NCBI GenBank assembly: GCA_016200485.1
Contig: JACQEP010000010.1
Span: forward strand, 124,001 to 188,000
Direction: 5' to 3'
DNA from: Gammaproteobacteria bacterium
GTDB lineage: Bacteria; Pseudomonadota; Gammaproteobacteria; Tenderiales; Tenderiaceae
Length of the DNA: 64,000 nt
A model generated the notes under the pieces. It saw only the letters and a list, made by a program, of their open reading frames with translations, did not search any database and was not told where the DNA came from. A program made the position numbers and the translations under genes. Shown here piece after piece: positions 18,631-30,009 of this stretch. Numbering within the stretch: position 1 is the first letter of the stretch; the number at the start of each line of letters is the position of its first letter.

Positions 18631-19695
18631 TTACTTGACCTTCGGCGTCAATTCGCCTTTATCGTAGCGCTTCTGCATCTGCTCCAGGTTCAACGGCTTG
18701 ATCTTGGAGGCATGCCCGGCGCAACCAAAAGATTCGAAACGAGCCTGACAGATGCCCTTCATCGCCTTGGTCGATTCTTTGAAGAACTTACGCGGATCGA
18801 AGTTGGACTTGTTTTCGGCCAGATGTTTACGGATTGCACCGGTGGAGGCCATACGCAAATCGGTATCGATATTGACCTTGCGCACACCGTTCTTGATACC
18901 TTCGACAATTTCTGCAACGGGCACACCATAGGTCTGCCCCATGTCGCCGCCGTAGTTGTTGATGATCGCAAGCCAATCTTCTGGCACCGAAGAAGAACCG
19001 TGCATCACCAGATGCACCGAGGGGATACGCGCGTGGATTTCCTTGACGCGGTCGATACGCAGCACTTTACCGGTAGGCTTCTTGCTGAACTTGTATGCAC
19101 CGTGGCTGGTACCGATGGCAATGGCCAGCGCGTCAACGCCGGTCTTCTTGACGAAATCAGCGGCTTCTTCCGGATCGGTCAACAGCATGGAGTGATCCAG
19201 CTCGCCTTCGGCGCCGTGGCCATCTTCTTCGCCCATCTTGCCGGTTTCCAGCGAACCCAGGCAACCCAGCTCACCTTCGACGGAAACACCGCAGGCATGC
19301 GCCAGTTCAACAACCTTGCGCGTAACATCGACGTTGTATTCGTAGCTGGAAGGCGTCTTGGCATCGGCCATCAACGAACCATCCATCATTACCGAGCTGA
19401 ATCCGGACTGGATGGAACGGAAGCAAACCGCGGGCTCTGAACCGTGATCCTGATGCATTACGATTGGAATGTGCGGATACATTTCTACCGCAGCCGCCAC
19501 CAAATGACGCAGGAAAGGCTCGCCCGCATAGGAACGGGCACCGGCAGAACCCTGCAGAATAACCGGGCTATTAACTTCATCAGCCGCTTGCATAATGGCG
19601 TGAATCTGTTCCATGTTGTTAACATTGAAGGCTGGTAAACCGAAGTTATTTTCGGCCGCATAGTCCAGCAATTGACGCAGAGAAATAAGTGCCAT
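18631..19695 (-). CDS. fba: Fructose-bisphosphate aldolase, class II
   Basis: 354 residues. Zinc-site histidine motif [19 protein letters not shown], and the glycine/serine phosphate loops HGSSSVP and [11 protein letters not shown] place it in class II, of the subtype (TIGR01521) that is common in autotrophic proteobacteria. It catalyses reversible cleavage of fructose-1,6-bisphosphate in glycolysis, gluconeogenesis and the Calvin cycle. It is the last gene of the minus-strand block tkt-gap-pgk-pyk-fba. An AGGAGA-type site precedes the start. Confidence 0.96.
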   Translation of the reverse strand: MALISLRQLLDYAAENNFGLPAFNVNNMEQIHAIMQAADEVNSPVILQGSAGARSYAGEPFLRHLVAAAVEMYPHIPIVMHQDHGSEPAVCFRSIQSGFSSVMMDGSLMADAKTPSSYEYNVDVTRKVVELAHACGVSVEGELGCLGSLETGKMGEEDGHGAEGELDHSMLLTDPEEAADFVKKTGVDALAIAIGTSHGAYKFSKKPTGKVLRIDRVKEIHARIPSVHLVMHGSSSVPEDWLAIINNYGGDMGQTYGVPVAEIVEGIKNGVRKVNIDTDLRMASTGAIRKHLAENKSNFDPRKFFKESTKAMKGICQARFESFGCAGHASKIKPLNLEQMQKRYDKGELTPKVK

Positions 19696-19748
19696 AGTAC
19701 TCTCCTTAAACTTACTGTTGATTACAAAACTTTAAACTGAACCTGCAA

Positions 19749-19777
19749 AAAGACAACCCACTGTTAACATGGGTGTT
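19749..19777 (-). terminator. Probable terminator after pyk
   Basis: On the minus strand an imperfect hairpin (arms ACACCCATG and CAGTGGGTTGT around TTAA) is followed by CTTTTT. It starts 8 bases after the pyruvate kinase stop. One or two bulged bases make it weaker than the fba terminator. Confidence 0.5.
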
Positions 19778-19784
19778 TTCTTTG

Positions 19785-21239
19785 TTAAATCTCGGTCGAA
19801 GAAGGTTCGTGCATATCGCCCACACGCACAATCTTCATGGCATTGGTACCCCCCAGCACACCCATCAAGTCGCCCTTGGTAATAATCACCAAATCGCCAT
19901 TACGTACCGCGCCACGGCGCATCAATTCGTCAATGGCTTCCTTGTTGACCAGCGCATGATCCGTCGACGTGACGCTGAAGCTAACCGGGCACACCCCGCG
20001 ATATAGTGTCACCTTACGCCGGGTCTCGACATGCGGCGTCAACGCATAGATCGGAATCGCCGAACTGATACGGGACATCCATAACGGCGTGGCGCCTGAC
20101 TCGGTCAACGCGGCAATGGCCTTCACGCCCAGATGATTCGCGGCGTACATCGCTGACATGGCAATCGCCTCATCAATGCGGCTAAAACGAGTGTTGATAC
20201 GATGGTCGGACATTGTCGCAATTTCTTGCTTCTCGGCGCTGATACAAATGCGCGCCATCGCTGCCACCGCCTTGGCCGGATACTTACCCGACGCCGTTTC
20301 AGCCGACAGCATGACAGCATCGGTGCCATCCAAGACCGCATTGGCGATATCAAATACTTCAGCGCGCGTTGGAATCGGGTTTTCGATCATCGACTCCATC
20401 ATTTGTGTCGCTGTAATCACCACCCGGTTCATGGCGCGTGCCAGCTTGATAATGCGCTTTTGCACCGCGGGCAACTCAGCATCGCCGATCTCGACACCCA
20501 GGTCGCCGCGCGCAACCATGATCGCATCGGAGGCGGCAATGATTTCTTCAATATCTTCTACCGCTTCTGCACGCTCAATCTTGGCGACGATGCCGCCATG
20601 GCCGCCCGCCTTGCGCAGCAACTCTCGAGCCAGATTCACATCTGCCGCACTGCGTGGAAATGAGATGGCGACATAGTCAGCCTGGATCTCGGCCGCAATC
20701 TTGATGTCTTCACGATCTTTGTCGGTCAATGCTGCCGCGGACAAGCCGCCACCCATCCGATTGATGCCTTTGTTGTTGGACAAGATGCCGCCAACCTGGA
20801 CTTTACAAATGATTTCCTGACCCGCAACTTCTTCCACCCACAATACAATCCTGCCGTCATCCAGCAGCAAGGTATCGCCACGATTGACATCATTGACCAA
20901 GTCTTTGTAGGCGATACCCACCCGCTCGACGTCACCGTCATTTTTACCACAGGCGGCATCCAGCACAAAACGACCGCCTTCAGTCAGCAACACCTTGCCT
21001 TCCTTAAAGCGTTCGGTACGAATCTTTGGACCTTGCAGATCGGCTAATACACCCACTTGGCGACCATGTGCCTGCGCGCGATTGCGCAGCAGTTCCACGC
21101 GTTTTTTATGCTCTTCGGGCGAGCCATGAGAAAAATTAGCCCTCACCACATCCACCCCTGCCTGGATCAAATCATCCAGCACCTTGGGATCGTCAGTCGC
21201 GGGCCCCATTGTCGCAACGATTTTCGTGCGTCTAAACAT
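19785..21239 (-). CDS. pyk: Pyruvate kinase
   Basis: 484 residues. The N-terminal RTKIVATMGPAT and VRANFSHG motifs, ADLQGPKIR, and the active-site signature around IVAKIERAEAVEDIEEI and ITATQMMESMI are all intact. It makes pyruvate and ATP from phosphoenolpyruvate. It lies between fba and pgk on the same strand, with apparent terminators on both sides, so it may be partly uncoupled from its neighbours. Confidence 0.96.
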   Translation of the reverse strand: MFRRTKIVATMGPATDDPKVLDDLIQAGVDVVRANFSHGSPEEHKKRVELLRNRAQAHGRQVGVLADLQGPKIRTERFKEGKVLLTEGGRFVLDAACGKNDGDVERVGIAYKDLVNDVNRGDTLLLDDGRIVLWVEEVAGQEIICKVQVGGILSNNKGINRMGGGLSAAALTDKDREDIKIAAEIQADYVAISFPRSAADVNLARELLRKAGGHGGIVAKIERAEAVEDIEEIIAASDAIMVARGDLGVEIGDAELPAVQKRIIKLARAMNRVVITATQMMESMIENPIPTRAEVFDIANAVLDGTDAVMLSAETASGKYPAKAVAAMARICISAEKQEIATMSDHRINTRFSRIDEAIAMSAMYAANHLGVKAIAALTESGATPLWMSRISSAIPIYALTPHVETRRKVTLYRGVCPVSFSVTSTDHALVNKEAIDELMRRGAVRNGDLVIITKGDLMGVLGGTNAMKIVRVGDMHEPSSTEI

Positions 21240-21322
21240 ACTTTGAATAAGTTACCTATCTAGTTTTCAATAAACCAAAACAACGCCCCCTTATCAGAGG
21301 GCCGTTATCCGCTCGTTGATTA

Positions 21323-22498
21323 TTACTTGGCGCGTTCTTCCAGGATCGCCACCGCAGGCAATATTTTACCTTCCAGAAACTCCAGGAAGGCGCCACCGCC
21401 TGTCGAAATATAGGAGACCTTATCGGCGATGCCATATTTGTCGACGGCCGCCAGCGTATCACCACCACCTGCAATCGAAAACGCCGGACTATTGGCGATC
21501 GCCAGCGCCAACGTCTTCGTACCTTCGCCAAACTGATCAAATTCAAATACACCGACCGGACCGTTCCAGACAATCGTGCCCGCAGTCTTCAGCTTGTCAG
21601 CCAGCATCTTTGCTGTCTTCGGACCCACATCAAAAATCATGTCGTCATCGGTAACGTCTTTGACATCTTTGATGGTCGCCACTGCGGTCGGCGAAAATTC
21701 CTTGCCGCACACGACATCCACCGGAATTGGCACTTCAGCGCCGCGCTTGGCCATCTTGTCCATGATCTTTTTCGCTTCAGCGACCAAATCCGCTTCTGCC
21801 AGCGATTTTCCAATCTTCAGACCAGCCGCCAGCATGAACGTATTAGCAATACCGCCGCCCACGATCAGGCTGTCCACTTTATCTGCCATCGAAGCCAGGA
21901 TGGTCAATTTGGTGGACACTTTGGAACCCGCAACAATCGCTGCCAGCGGGCGTTTTGGGCTTTGCAGTGCTTTACCCAAGGCATCCAGCTCGGCCGCCAG
22001 CAATGGGCCGGCGCAGGCAATCTTGGCGAATTTGGCGACGCCATGGGTCGAGGCCTCCGCGCGGTGCGCGGTACCAAATGCATCCATCACGAACACGTCA
22101 CACAGGGCGGCATATTTCTTAGCCAAATCGTCGTTGTTCTTTTTCTCGCCCTTGTTGAAACGGACGTTTTCAAACAACACAACTTCACCCGCAGCAATAT
22201 CGATACCATTCAGATATTCCTTGGCCAGACGCACAGGCTTGCCCAGCAGCTTGCTCATGTGATCCGCCACCGGCTGGGTGGAATTTTCTTCGCTGTAGAC
22301 GCCTTCTTCCGGACGGCCGAGATGCGACATGACCATCACCTTGGCGCCAGCTTTTACAGCGCGCTCAATCGTCGGTAGCGTGGCGCGGATACGCGCATCG
22401 CTGGTCACCTTGCCGTCTTTGACTGGCACATTCAGGTCGGCTCGAATCAATACCCGCTTACCTGCGAGATCAAGGTCAGTCATTTTGATTACAGACAT
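21323..22498 (-). CDS. pgk: Phosphoglycerate kinase
   Basis: 391 residues from the ATG at 22498, where the conserved N-terminus [25 protein letters not shown] begins within a few residues and AGGAG lies 9 bases upstream; an in-frame start 25 codons earlier adds sequence foreign to the family. Substrate helices (MSHLGRP) and the nucleotide loop near the C-terminus ([15 protein letters not shown]) are present. The enzyme interconverts 1,3-bisphosphoglycerate and 3-phosphoglycerate. It follows gap in the same direction. Confidence 0.96.
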   Translation of the reverse strand: MSVIKMTDLDLAGKRVLIRADLNVPVKDGKVTSDARIRATLPTIERAVKAGAKVMVMSHLGRPEEGVYSEENSTQPVADHMSKLLGKPVRLAKEYLNGIDIAAGEVVLFENVRFNKGEKKNNDDLAKKYAALCDVFVMDAFGTAHRAEASTHGVAKFAKIACAGPLLAAELDALGKALQSPKRPLAAIVAGSKVSTKLTILASMADKVDSLIVGGGIANTFMLAAGLKIGKSLAEADLVAEAKKIMDKMAKRGAEVPIPVDVVCGKEFSPTAVATIKDVKDVTDDDMIFDVGPKTAKMLADKLKTAGTIVWNGPVGVFEFDQFGEGTKTLALAIANSPAFSIAGGGDTLAAVDKYGIADKVSYISTGGGAFLEFLEGKILPAVAILEERAK

Positions 22499-22566
22499 GA
22501 ATACATCTCCTGAGGTTTTGATAGAAATTTGGTGAAAGTGTTCTCTCAGCAAATTTCTCTCTAGAG

Positions 22567-22594
22567 AAGGCATGGGAGATCACTCCCATGCCTT
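22567..22594. other. Strong intercistronic hairpin between gap and pgk
   Basis: A perfect 12-bp stem (AAGGCATGGGAG / CTCCCATGCCTT) with loop ATCA. On the minus strand it is not followed by a T run, so it is more likely an RNA stability or processing element that lets gap mRNA outlast pgk than a terminator. Confidence 0.7.
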
Positions 22595-22616
22595 TCAATA
22601 CATTACCTGAAACGAA

Positions 22617-23651
<1,035 letters not shown>

Positions 23652-23657
23652 TTAATC

Positions 23658-23693
23658 GCCAGGGCGCGAAACAGCAATGTCATGCACCCTGGC
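23658..23693 (-). terminator. Possible attenuator or terminator between tkt and gap
   Basis: Seven-bp stem GCCAGGG / CCCTGGC with a long 22-base loop, followed on the minus strand by GATTAAAAAGATTTTT. The long loop and interrupted T run make full termination doubtful. Confidence 0.4.
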
Positions 23694-23704
23694 TGTGCGT
23701 TTTT

Positions 23705-25702
23705 TTACAGTACGCCCTCGACAGCCTTCACGACATTCTCAACCGTGAAGCCGAAGTGCTTGAACAGTTCACCGGCCGGTGCCGATTCGCCGAAGCGATC
23801 CAGGCCCACGACCTTGCCATTCAAACCGACGTACTTGTACCAGGAAGCGGTAACGCCCGCTTCCACCGCTACGCGCGCCGTCACCTTGGAAGGCAGCACG
23901 GATTCGCGATAAGAGGCATCTTGCGCATCGAAGACATCGACCGCAGGCATCGACACAACACGCACTTTCTTACCTTTACCCGCCAGTTCTTTCTGCGCGC
24001 CAATCGCCAGTGCAACTTCGGAACCGGTCGCAATGATGATGACATCCGGCGTACCTGCACAGTCGCTCAACACATAGCCGCCACGGGTGATATCCGCCAA
24101 CTGCTGGTTACTGCGTTGCTGATGATTCAGGTTTTGACGCGATAGGATCAATGCAGTCGGCCCACTCTTCTTCTCGATGGCAGACTTCCACGCAACTGCG
24201 GTTTCCACCGCATCACACGGACGCCACACACTCATGTTCGGAATCATGCGCAGGGTTGCCGTCTGTTCCACCGGCTGATGGGTCGGACCATCTTCGCCCA
24301 GACCGATCGAGTCATGTGTGTAGACATAGATCACGCGCTGATGCATCAACGCCGACATGCGCAATGCGTTGCGCGCATATTCGGAGAACATCAGGAAGGT
24401 GCCGCCGAACGGTACGAAACCACCGTGCAACGCGATACCGTTCATGATGTGCGACATACCAAACTCACGCACGCCGTAATGAATGTAGTTGCCATCGCTG
24501 ACGGTGCTGCTGATCGCCTTGGAACCTGACCATGTGGTCAAGTTGGAAGGCGCCAAATCGGCGGAACCACCGAGGATTTCCGGCAGCAACTTGGCATAAC
24601 CGTTAATGGAGTTTTGCGAGGCCTTACGGGTCGCAATCGTTTCACCCTTTTCAACTACGCTCTTAACAAAGGCGGCTGCTTGCTCAGTCCAGTTCGCTGG
24701 CAGTTCACCCTTGATCACGCGACGCTCGAACTCTACAGCCAATGCCGGATGTGCTGCTTTATACGCAGCAAATTTCTTGTTCCACTCGGACTCCAGCTTG
24801 GAACCTTTTTCCTTGGCGCTCCAACCGGCATAAATCTCATCCGGAATCACAAACGGCTCGTGTTTCCAGCCCAGGTTTTCACGAGTGGCTTTGATTTCGT
24901 CGTTACCTAGCGGTGCACCGTGACAATCGTGACTGCCGCACAGATTTGGCGCGCCGTAACCGATGACGGTCTTGCAGCAAATCAATGACGGCTTGTCATT
25001 GACCGAACGCGCTTCCTGTATCGCCTTGCGGATCGCATCGGCGTCATGGCCATCGACGGCACGGACGACATGCCAGCCATAGGCTTCAAAACGCTTGGCG
25101 GTATCGTCAGTGAACCAGCCTTCGACGTGACCGTCGATGGAGATGCCATTGTCGTCCCAGAAGGCGATCAGTTTGCCCAGGCCCAAGGTACCGGCCAGCG
25201 AGCAGGCCTCATGCGAGATACCTTCCATCATGCAACCGTCACCCATGAACACATAGGTGTAGTGGTCGACGATGTGGTGACCATCGCGATTGAACTGGCC
25301 GGCTAGCATTTTCTCGGCAATTGCCATACCAACGCCATTGGTGATGCCCTGACCCAGCGGACCGGTGGTCGTTTCGACACCAGGGGTATAACCATACTCA
25401 GGGTGGCCCGGGGTTTTGGAATGCAACTGGCGGAAACGCTTCAGCTCGTCGATCGGCAAATCGTAGCCCGCAAGGTGCAACAACGAATAAACCAGCATCG
25501 AACCATGGCCGTTCGACAGGATGAAACGGTCGCGGTCGACCCATTTCGGGTTGGTGGGGTTGTGCTTGAGGAAACCATTCCACAGCACTTCGGCAATATC
25601 GGCCATCCCCATCGGGGCACCCGGATGTCCGGAATTCGCTTTTTGCACCGCATCCATACTCAGCGCACGGATGGCATTGGCTAACTCTTTACGAGAGGGC
25701 AT
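23705..25702 (-). CDS. tkt: Transketolase
   Basis: 665 residues, full length. The thiamine-diphosphate segment [18 protein letters not shown], the N-terminal [18 protein letters not shown], and the pyrimidine-domain motif [17 protein letters not shown]-like sequence ([20 protein letters not shown]) are conserved. It transfers two-carbon units in the pentose phosphate and Calvin cycles. It heads the minus-strand block tkt-gap-pgk-pyk-fba and is divergent from metK. A TATACT box lies about 50 bases upstream at 25754-25759 but lacks a clear -35. Confidence 0.96.
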   Translation of the reverse strand: MPSRKELANAIRALSMDAVQKANSGHPGAPMGMADIAEVLWNGFLKHNPTNPKWVDRDRFILSNGHGSMLVYSLLHLAGYDLPIDELKRFRQLHSKTPGHPEYGYTPGVETTTGPLGQGITNGVGMAIAEKMLAGQFNRDGHHIVDHYTYVFMGDGCMMEGISHEACSLAGTLGLGKLIAFWDDNGISIDGHVEGWFTDDTAKRFEAYGWHVVRAVDGHDADAIRKAIQEARSVNDKPSLICCKTVIGYGAPNLCGSHDCHGAPLGNDEIKATRENLGWKHEPFVIPDEIYAGWSAKEKGSKLESEWNKKFAAYKAAHPALAVEFERRVIKGELPANWTEQAAAFVKSVVEKGETIATRKASQNSINGYAKLLPEILGGSADLAPSNLTTWSGSKAISSTVSDGNYIHYGVREFGMSHIMNGIALHGGFVPFGGTFLMFSEYARNALRMSALMHQRVIYVYTHDSIGLGEDGPTHQPVEQTATLRMIPNMSVWRPCDAVETAVAWKSAIEKKSGPTALILSRQNLNHQQRSNQQLADITRGGYVLSDCAGTPDVIIIATGSEVALAIGAQKELAGKGKKVRVVSMPAVDVFDAQDASYRESVLPSKVTARVAVEAGVTASWYKYVGLNGKVVGLDRFGESAPAGELFKHFGFTVENVVKAVEGVL

Positions 25703-26102
25703 GTAACGCTCCTGAATTCTTGGATTTGTTTAAAATCAGATAGTTAACAAAAAAGTATAGAACACCTGCCCGTCGACATGACCGGGAAAGCGCGCCATAT
25801 TACCATAATTCGGTCTCAATCAACACGTTGCTGGAATTACTGCTCCCCTCGCGAATCCGGCACCGAAACTTCATATTTCTTATAATGTTACTGCGTGTAT
25901 TTATGCAAAAAATATCGACTCACTATGTGGATTCTGCCCCACTCACCGCTGAACGGCAACCTTCGAAATCACTAGGATAAAACCAGGCCTAAAAGAGTTG
26001 GCAAAACGGGCGCAACGTTATATCCTCCGGCCCTTGGCGCTACAACAGGCCGTTCCTTAGGTTTTGGGGTGACTTAACAGGCTTTTTCGGAGCATATTAC
26101 AA
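25703..26102. other. Divergent promoter region between tkt and metK
   Basis: 400 bases without a gene. A TATAAT hexamer on the plus strand (25881-25886) is a candidate -10 for metK, with no convincing -35, and would give a leader of about 210 bases. A TATACT on the minus strand (25754-25759) may serve tkt. I see no SAM-riboswitch core in the metK leader, although its length leaves room for a structured RNA. Confidence 0.4.
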
Positions 26103-27263
26103 ATGGCAAATAGCTACTTATTCACGTCCGAGTCGGTGTCAGAAGGGCATCCGGACAAAATCGCTGACCAAATTTCTGACGCCGTTCTCGACGCCATCCT
26201 CGAACAGGACAAGTCTGCTCGCGTCGCCTGCGAAACCCTGGTCAAGACCGGCATGGTCATCGTCGCCGGCGAGATTACCACCTCGGCCTGGGTCGACATG
26301 GAATCCATCGCCCGCCAGACGGTGAAAGAAATTGGCTACAACAGCTCCGACATGGGGTTCGACTGGGAATCCTGCGCTGTCCTGAACGCGATCGGCAAGC
26401 AGTCGCCCGACATCGCCGTCGGCGTGGATGAAACCGTTTCCCACGAACAAGGTGCCGGCGACCAAGGCCTGATGTTTGGTTATGCCTGTAACGAAACCGA
26501 CGTCCTGATGCCCGCCCCCATCACATATGCTCACCGTCTGGTCAAACGCCAGGCCGAGGTGCGCAAGAACGGTACCCTGCCCTGGTTGCGGCCGGATGCC
26601 AAAAGCCAGGTGACCTTCGTCTACGAAAACGGCAAACCCGTCGCGATTGATGCCGTGGTTCTGTCGACCCAACACAGTCCTGATGTCACCAACAAGGTGC
26701 TGCAGGAAGCGGTAATGGACGAGATCATCAAGCACGTGCTGCCTGCTGAATGGCTGACCAAGAAGACTCGCTATTATATCAACCCGACCGGCCGTTTCGT
26801 GATCGGTGGCCCGATGGGCGATTGCGGCCTGACCGGCCGTAAGATCATCGTCGACTCCTACGGCGGCATGGCCCGTCACGGTGGCGGCGCCTTCTCCGGC
26901 AAGGATCCATCCAAGGTTGACCGTTCGGCCGCCTATGCGGGCCGCTATGTCGCCAAGAACGTGGTTGCCGCAGGCCTGGCTGATAAGTGCGAGATCCAGA
27001 TTTCCTACGCCATCGGCGTCGCTGAGCCGACCTCGATCACTGTCGATACCTTCGGCACCGGCAAGATTGCCGACGAGCGCATTACAACACTGGTGCGCGA
27101 GTACTTCGACCTGCGCCCGAGAGGCCTGATCGCGATGCTGGATTTGAAACGTCCGATCTACAAAGCGACGGCCGCCTACGGTCACTTTGGCCGCGAAGAG
27201 CCGGGCTTTAGCTGGGAGAAGACTGACAAGGCCGACGCTTTGAAAGCGGCGGCTGGGATTTAA
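26103..27263 (+). CDS. metK: S-adenosylmethionine synthetase
   Basis: 386 residues. Signatures: N-terminal [21 protein letters not shown]-type start, [12 protein letters not shown], the phosphate loop [15 protein letters not shown] and [16 protein letters not shown]. It forms AdoMet from methionine and ATP. It is followed by ahcY and metF, so the window carries most of the activated-methyl cycle; metK has its own leader and ahcY has a separate riboswitch. Confidence 0.97.
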   Translation: MANSYLFTSESVSEGHPDKIADQISDAVLDAILEQDKSARVACETLVKTGMVIVAGEITTSAWVDMESIARQTVKEIGYNSSDMGFDWESCAVLNAIGKQSPDIAVGVDETVSHEQGAGDQGLMFGYACNETDVLMPAPITYAHRLVKRQAEVRKNGTLPWLRPDAKSQVTFVYENGKPVAIDAVVLSTQHSPDVTNKVLQEAVMDEIIKHVLPAEWLTKKTRYYINPTGRFVIGGPMGDCGLTGRKIIVDSYGGMARHGGGAFSGKDPSKVDRSAAYAGRYVAKNVVAAGLADKCEIQISYAIGVAEPTSITVDTFGTGKIADERITTLVREYFDLRPRGLIAMLDLKRPIYKATAAYGHFGREEPGFSWEKTDKADALKAAAGI

Positions 27264-27270
27264 GTACACA

Positions 27271-27437
27271 AAACCCAACGCGGAGACACGGAGACGCAAA
27301 GGTAATTAAATCTGGCAAGAAAATACATCTTCCCTCCCCCTTATAGGGAGAAGGAGTCTTGGCACGATGTATTAAACCGTCAGCCAAAATTATCTGTTTT
27401 GAACATCTCCGCGCCTTTGCGTCTCTGCGTTGGCTTT
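27271..27437. repeat. Inverted-repeat element, family B, with another element nested inside
   Basis: Outer arms begin at 27271 (AAACCCAACGCGGAGAC...) and end at about 27437 (...GTCTCTGCGTTGGCTTT), pairing over roughly 25-30 bases with gaps. The core AACCCAACGCGG reappears at 43031 and, inverted, at 43065 and 55683. It lies between metK and the SAH riboswitch. Confidence 0.75.
27320..27374. repeat. Nested inverted repeat, family F, inside family B element
   Basis: Arms AATACATC (from 27321) and GATGTATT (to 27373) enclose a C-rich/G-rich hairpin (CTCCCCCTTATAGGGAG). The same plan, with AAATACATC and GATGTATTT ends around a CTCCCTCCC/GGGAGGGA hairpin, is found at 48893-48957. It looks like one element inserted in another. 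Confidence 0.6.
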
Positions 27438-27476
27438 TAGATTTTTCTAATCTGTGATGCCCACACGGGCACCGGT

Positions 27477-27557
27477 GGTTCGAGGAGCGTTGCAACAGGT
27501 ATCATCCTGCCAGGCTCGAACCGCCGGGTCTTTGATGTTAAAGACAACGGCGCTCAG
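27477..27557 (+). promoter_or_regulatory. S-adenosylhomocysteine (SAH) riboswitch
   Basis: The leader of ahcY contains the SAH-riboswitch core. P1 is a perfect 8-bp helix GGTTCGAG (27477-27484) with CTCGAACC (27515-27522). Inside are the conserved GAGGAGCGTTGCAAC and CCAGGCTCG strings and a CAGG/CCTG hairpin. Downstream is a GTCTTT/AAAGAC hairpin and then AACGGCGCTC, whose CGCTC (27551-27555) pairs with GAGCG (27484-27488) as the pseudoknot. Binding of SAH should raise expression of ahcY, which removes SAH. The ribosome site GGAGG follows 10 bases after the pseudoknot, so translational control is likely. Confidence 0.95.
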
Positions 27558-27576
27558 TTTACTTGGAGGCAATGCC

Positions 27577-28995
27577 ATGAAAGCTGTCGCTGCAAATTTT
27601 ACTGATTACAAAGTTGCTGATATTAGTCTCGCGAGCTGGGGCCGTAAGGAAATCGCCATCGCCGAGACTGAAATGCCGGGCCTGATGGCCCTGCGTGAAG
27701 AATTCGGCGCCAAAAAACCGCTCAAGGGTGCCCGCGTCACGGGCAGCCTGCACATGACCATTCAGACCGCCGTGCTGATTGAAACGCTGGTCGAACTCGG
27801 TGCCGAAGTGCGTTGGGCCTCCTGCAACATCTACTCCACCCAGGATCACGCTGCTGCTGCGATCGCCGCCGCCGGGATTCCTGTGTATGCCTGGAAGGGC
27901 GAGTCGCTGGAAGACTACTGGTGGTGCACCGAGCAAGTCCTCACCTGGCCGGATGGCAAGGGTCCGAACATGATCCTCGACGACGGCGGTGATGCCACCA
28001 TGCTGGTGCACAAGGGCACCGAATTCGAAAAAGCCGGTAAAGTTCCAGAAGCACAGCCCGGTGCCAACGAAGAGTGGAAAGTATTCCTCAACCTGTGCAA
28101 GAAGAGTCTGGCTGCCCATCCGAAAAAATGGACCGAGATCGGCAAGGGCGTGCGCGGCGTAACCGAAGAAACCACCACTGGCGTCCATCGCTTGTATCAG
28201 ATGCAGGAACGCGGCGAACTGCTGTGGCCGGCAATGAACGTCAACGACTCAGTCACCAAGTCCAAGTTCGACAACCTCTACGGCTGCCGCGAATCTTTGA
28301 TCGACGGCATCAAGCGCGCGACTGACGTGATGATCGCGGGCAAGATTTGCGTCGTACTCGGCTACGGCGACGTGGGCAAGGGGTGCGCGCAAGCGTTCCG
28401 TGGCATGGGCGCAACGGTGTGGGTCACCGAAATCGACCCGATCTGCGCCTTGCAGGCGGCGATGGAAGGTTATCGCGTTGTGACGATGGATGACGTTGCC
28501 TCGCAAGGCCATATCTTCGTCACTACGACCGGCAATGTGAATGTCATCACTCACGATCACATGCAGGCAATGAAAGATGAGGCGATCGTCTGCAACATCG
28601 GTCACTTCGATTCTGAGATCGATATCGCCTCGCTTGAGAAATACAAGTGGGAAGAGATCAAGCCACAAGTCGATCACGTCATCTTCCCCGATGGCAAGAA
28701 GATCATCGTACTGGCCAAGGGCCGCCTGGTAAATCTTGGTTGCGCCACGGGTCATCCGAGCTTCGTCATGTCAGCCTCGTTCTCGAACCAGACCATCGCC
28801 CAGATGGAACTGTTCCAGCACGCAGCGAAGTACGAAAAGAAGGTGTATGTACTGCCGAAGATTCTGGACGAAAAAGTCGCGCGCGCCCATCTGAAGAAGA
28901 TCGGCGTCAACCTGACTACACTCACCAAAGAGCAGGCTGAGTACATCAGCGTGCCGGTAGAAGGTCCGTACAAACCGAATCATTACCGGTATTGA
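27577..28995 (+). CDS. ahcY: S-adenosylhomocysteine hydrolase
   Basis: 472 residues from ATG at 27577, chosen because GGAGG lies 7 bases upstream and the family starts here ([17 protein letters not shown]); an open frame extending upstream runs through the riboswitch and is not coding. NAD-binding [16 protein letters not shown] and the C-terminal KPNHYRY are intact. It splits SAH to adenosine and homocysteine, relieving inhibition of methyltransferases. Expression is likely controlled by the SAH riboswitch in its leader; metF follows. Confidence 0.97.
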   Translation: MKAVAANFTDYKVADISLASWGRKEIAIAETEMPGLMALREEFGAKKPLKGARVTGSLHMTIQTAVLIETLVELGAEVRWASCNIYSTQDHAAAAIAAAGIPVYAWKGESLEDYWWCTEQVLTWPDGKGPNMILDDGGDATMLVHKGTEFEKAGKVPEAQPGANEEWKVFLNLCKKSLAAHPKKWTEIGKGVRGVTEETTTGVHRLYQMQERGELLWPAMNVNDSVTKSKFDNLYGCRESLIDGIKRATDVMIAGKICVVLGYGDVGKGCAQAFRGMGATVWVTEIDPICALQAAMEGYRVVTMDDVASQGHIFVTTTGNVNVITHDHMQAMKDEAIVCNIGHFDSEIDIASLEKYKWEEIKPQVDHVIFPDGKKIIVLAKGRLVNLGCATGHPSFVMSASFSNQTIAQMELFQHAAKYEKKVYVLPKILDEKVARAHLKKIGVNLTTLTKEQAEYISVPVEGPYKPNHYRY

Positions 28996-29038
28996 TGTGA
29001 TGTGAATGGATTTGCGCTAATCACGCAAACCCATGTCT

Positions 29039-29072
29039 GGCGGGTTAGGTGCACACGTGGGCCTAACCCGCC
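29039..29072. repeat. Hairpin repeat between ahcY and metF
   Basis: Perfect 11-bp arms GGCGGGTTAGG / CCTAACCCGCC with a 12-base loop. No T run follows on either strand. This is a type of short palindrome common in intergenic DNA of environmental proteobacteria; it may also act as an mRNA stability hairpin. Confidence 0.75.
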
Positions 29073-29094
29073 CTACATTTAATGATGCGACCCC

Positions 29095-29940
29095 ATGAAC
29101 TCACAAAAAAATCCTTCGCGCACGTATAGTTTCGAATTCTTTCCGCCCAAGACCGCCGAAGGCGCGGAAAAATTACACGCCGTAGTCGCTGAATTGGCGA
29201 CACTGAAACCCAAATATTTTTCAGTTACCTTTGGTGCCGGTGGCAGCACGCAGGAAGGCACTTACGACACGGTGCGCAAAATTCAGGCCTCCGGCCACTC
29301 TGCTGCGCCGCATCTTTCCTGCATCGGCTCCACCCGCGACAGCATTCGCAAGATTCTGAACAGTTATCTCGACATCGGCGTTACGCGCATTGTTGCCCTG
29401 CGCGGTGACATGCCTTCCGGCACGCGTGAGGCTGGCGAATTTCGCTATGCGAACGAATTGGTAGAATTTATCCGCAAAGAAACCGGCAATCGCTTTCATA
29501 TCGAAGTTGCCGCCTATCCTGAGTTTCATCCGCAGGCACCCTCTGCGCAGCAAGACCTGCTCAATTTCAAACGCAAGGTTGAGGCGGGCGCCAACAGTGC
29601 CATTACCCAATATTTTTACAACATCGACGCCTATCTTCGCTTCGTCGATGATTGCGCCAAACTTGGCGTCAACATCCCGATCGTGCCGGGCATCATGCCG
29701 ATCACCAATTACACACAATTGGCACGCTTCTCCGAAATGTGCGGCGCGGAAATTCCGCGATGGATACGCAAACGCATGGAAGGCTTTGGCGATGACAAGG
29801 CAAGCATTGTCGCCTTTGGTGAAGAAGTGATCACCAATATGTGTCGCAAATTGTTAGACAATGGCGCGCCTGGCCTACACTTCTATTCCATGAATCAAAG
29901 CAGTCCCAGCATGGCGATTTGGCGCAATTTGGGCCTGTAA
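29095..29940 (+). CDS. metF: Methylenetetrahydrofolate reductase
   Basis: 281 residues, a typical bacterial MetF TIM barrel. It starts with the conserved YSFEFFPPKTAEGAEKL segment, followed by VTFGAGGSTQEGTYDTV, VALRGDMP and the GIMPITNYTQLARFSEMCGAEIP region. It reduces 5,10-methylene-THF to 5-methyl-THF, the methyl donor for methionine synthesis. Position directly after ahcY matches the common ahcY-metF pairing, so it is probably also under the SAH riboswitch by read-through. Confidence 0.96.
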   Translation: MNSQKNPSRTYSFEFFPPKTAEGAEKLHAVVAELATLKPKYFSVTFGAGGSTQEGTYDTVRKIQASGHSAAPHLSCIGSTRDSIRKILNSYLDIGVTRIVALRGDMPSGTREAGEFRYANELVEFIRKETGNRFHIEVAAYPEFHPQAPSAQQDLLNFKRKVEAGANSAITQYFYNIDAYLRFVDDCAKLGVNIPIVPGIMPITNYTQLARFSEMCGAEIPRWIRKRMEGFGDDKASIVAFGEEVITNMCRKLLDNGAPGLHFYSMNQSSPSMAIWRNLGL

Positions 29941-30009
29941 CTACATCTTGGCGTAAGCGCCTGATTTGGCGTTATCATGGTGTTTTGATCACCAGGCCAA
30001 TCGACTGAC

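Noticed and set aside
21576-22262. 228-codon plus-strand frame opposite pgk
   Set aside because: Composition (Ser/Ala/Pro-rich, low complexity) is that of a shadow frame; pgk is full length on the other strand.
25980-26102. SAM riboswitch in the metK leader
   Set aside because: I looked for the core helices and conserved strings of the common SAM classes and could not find them.
26139-27299. Long open frame (386 codons) on the minus strand opposite metK
   Set aside because: It mirrors metK, has no family-like motif or ribosome site, and arises from the codon bias of the real gene.
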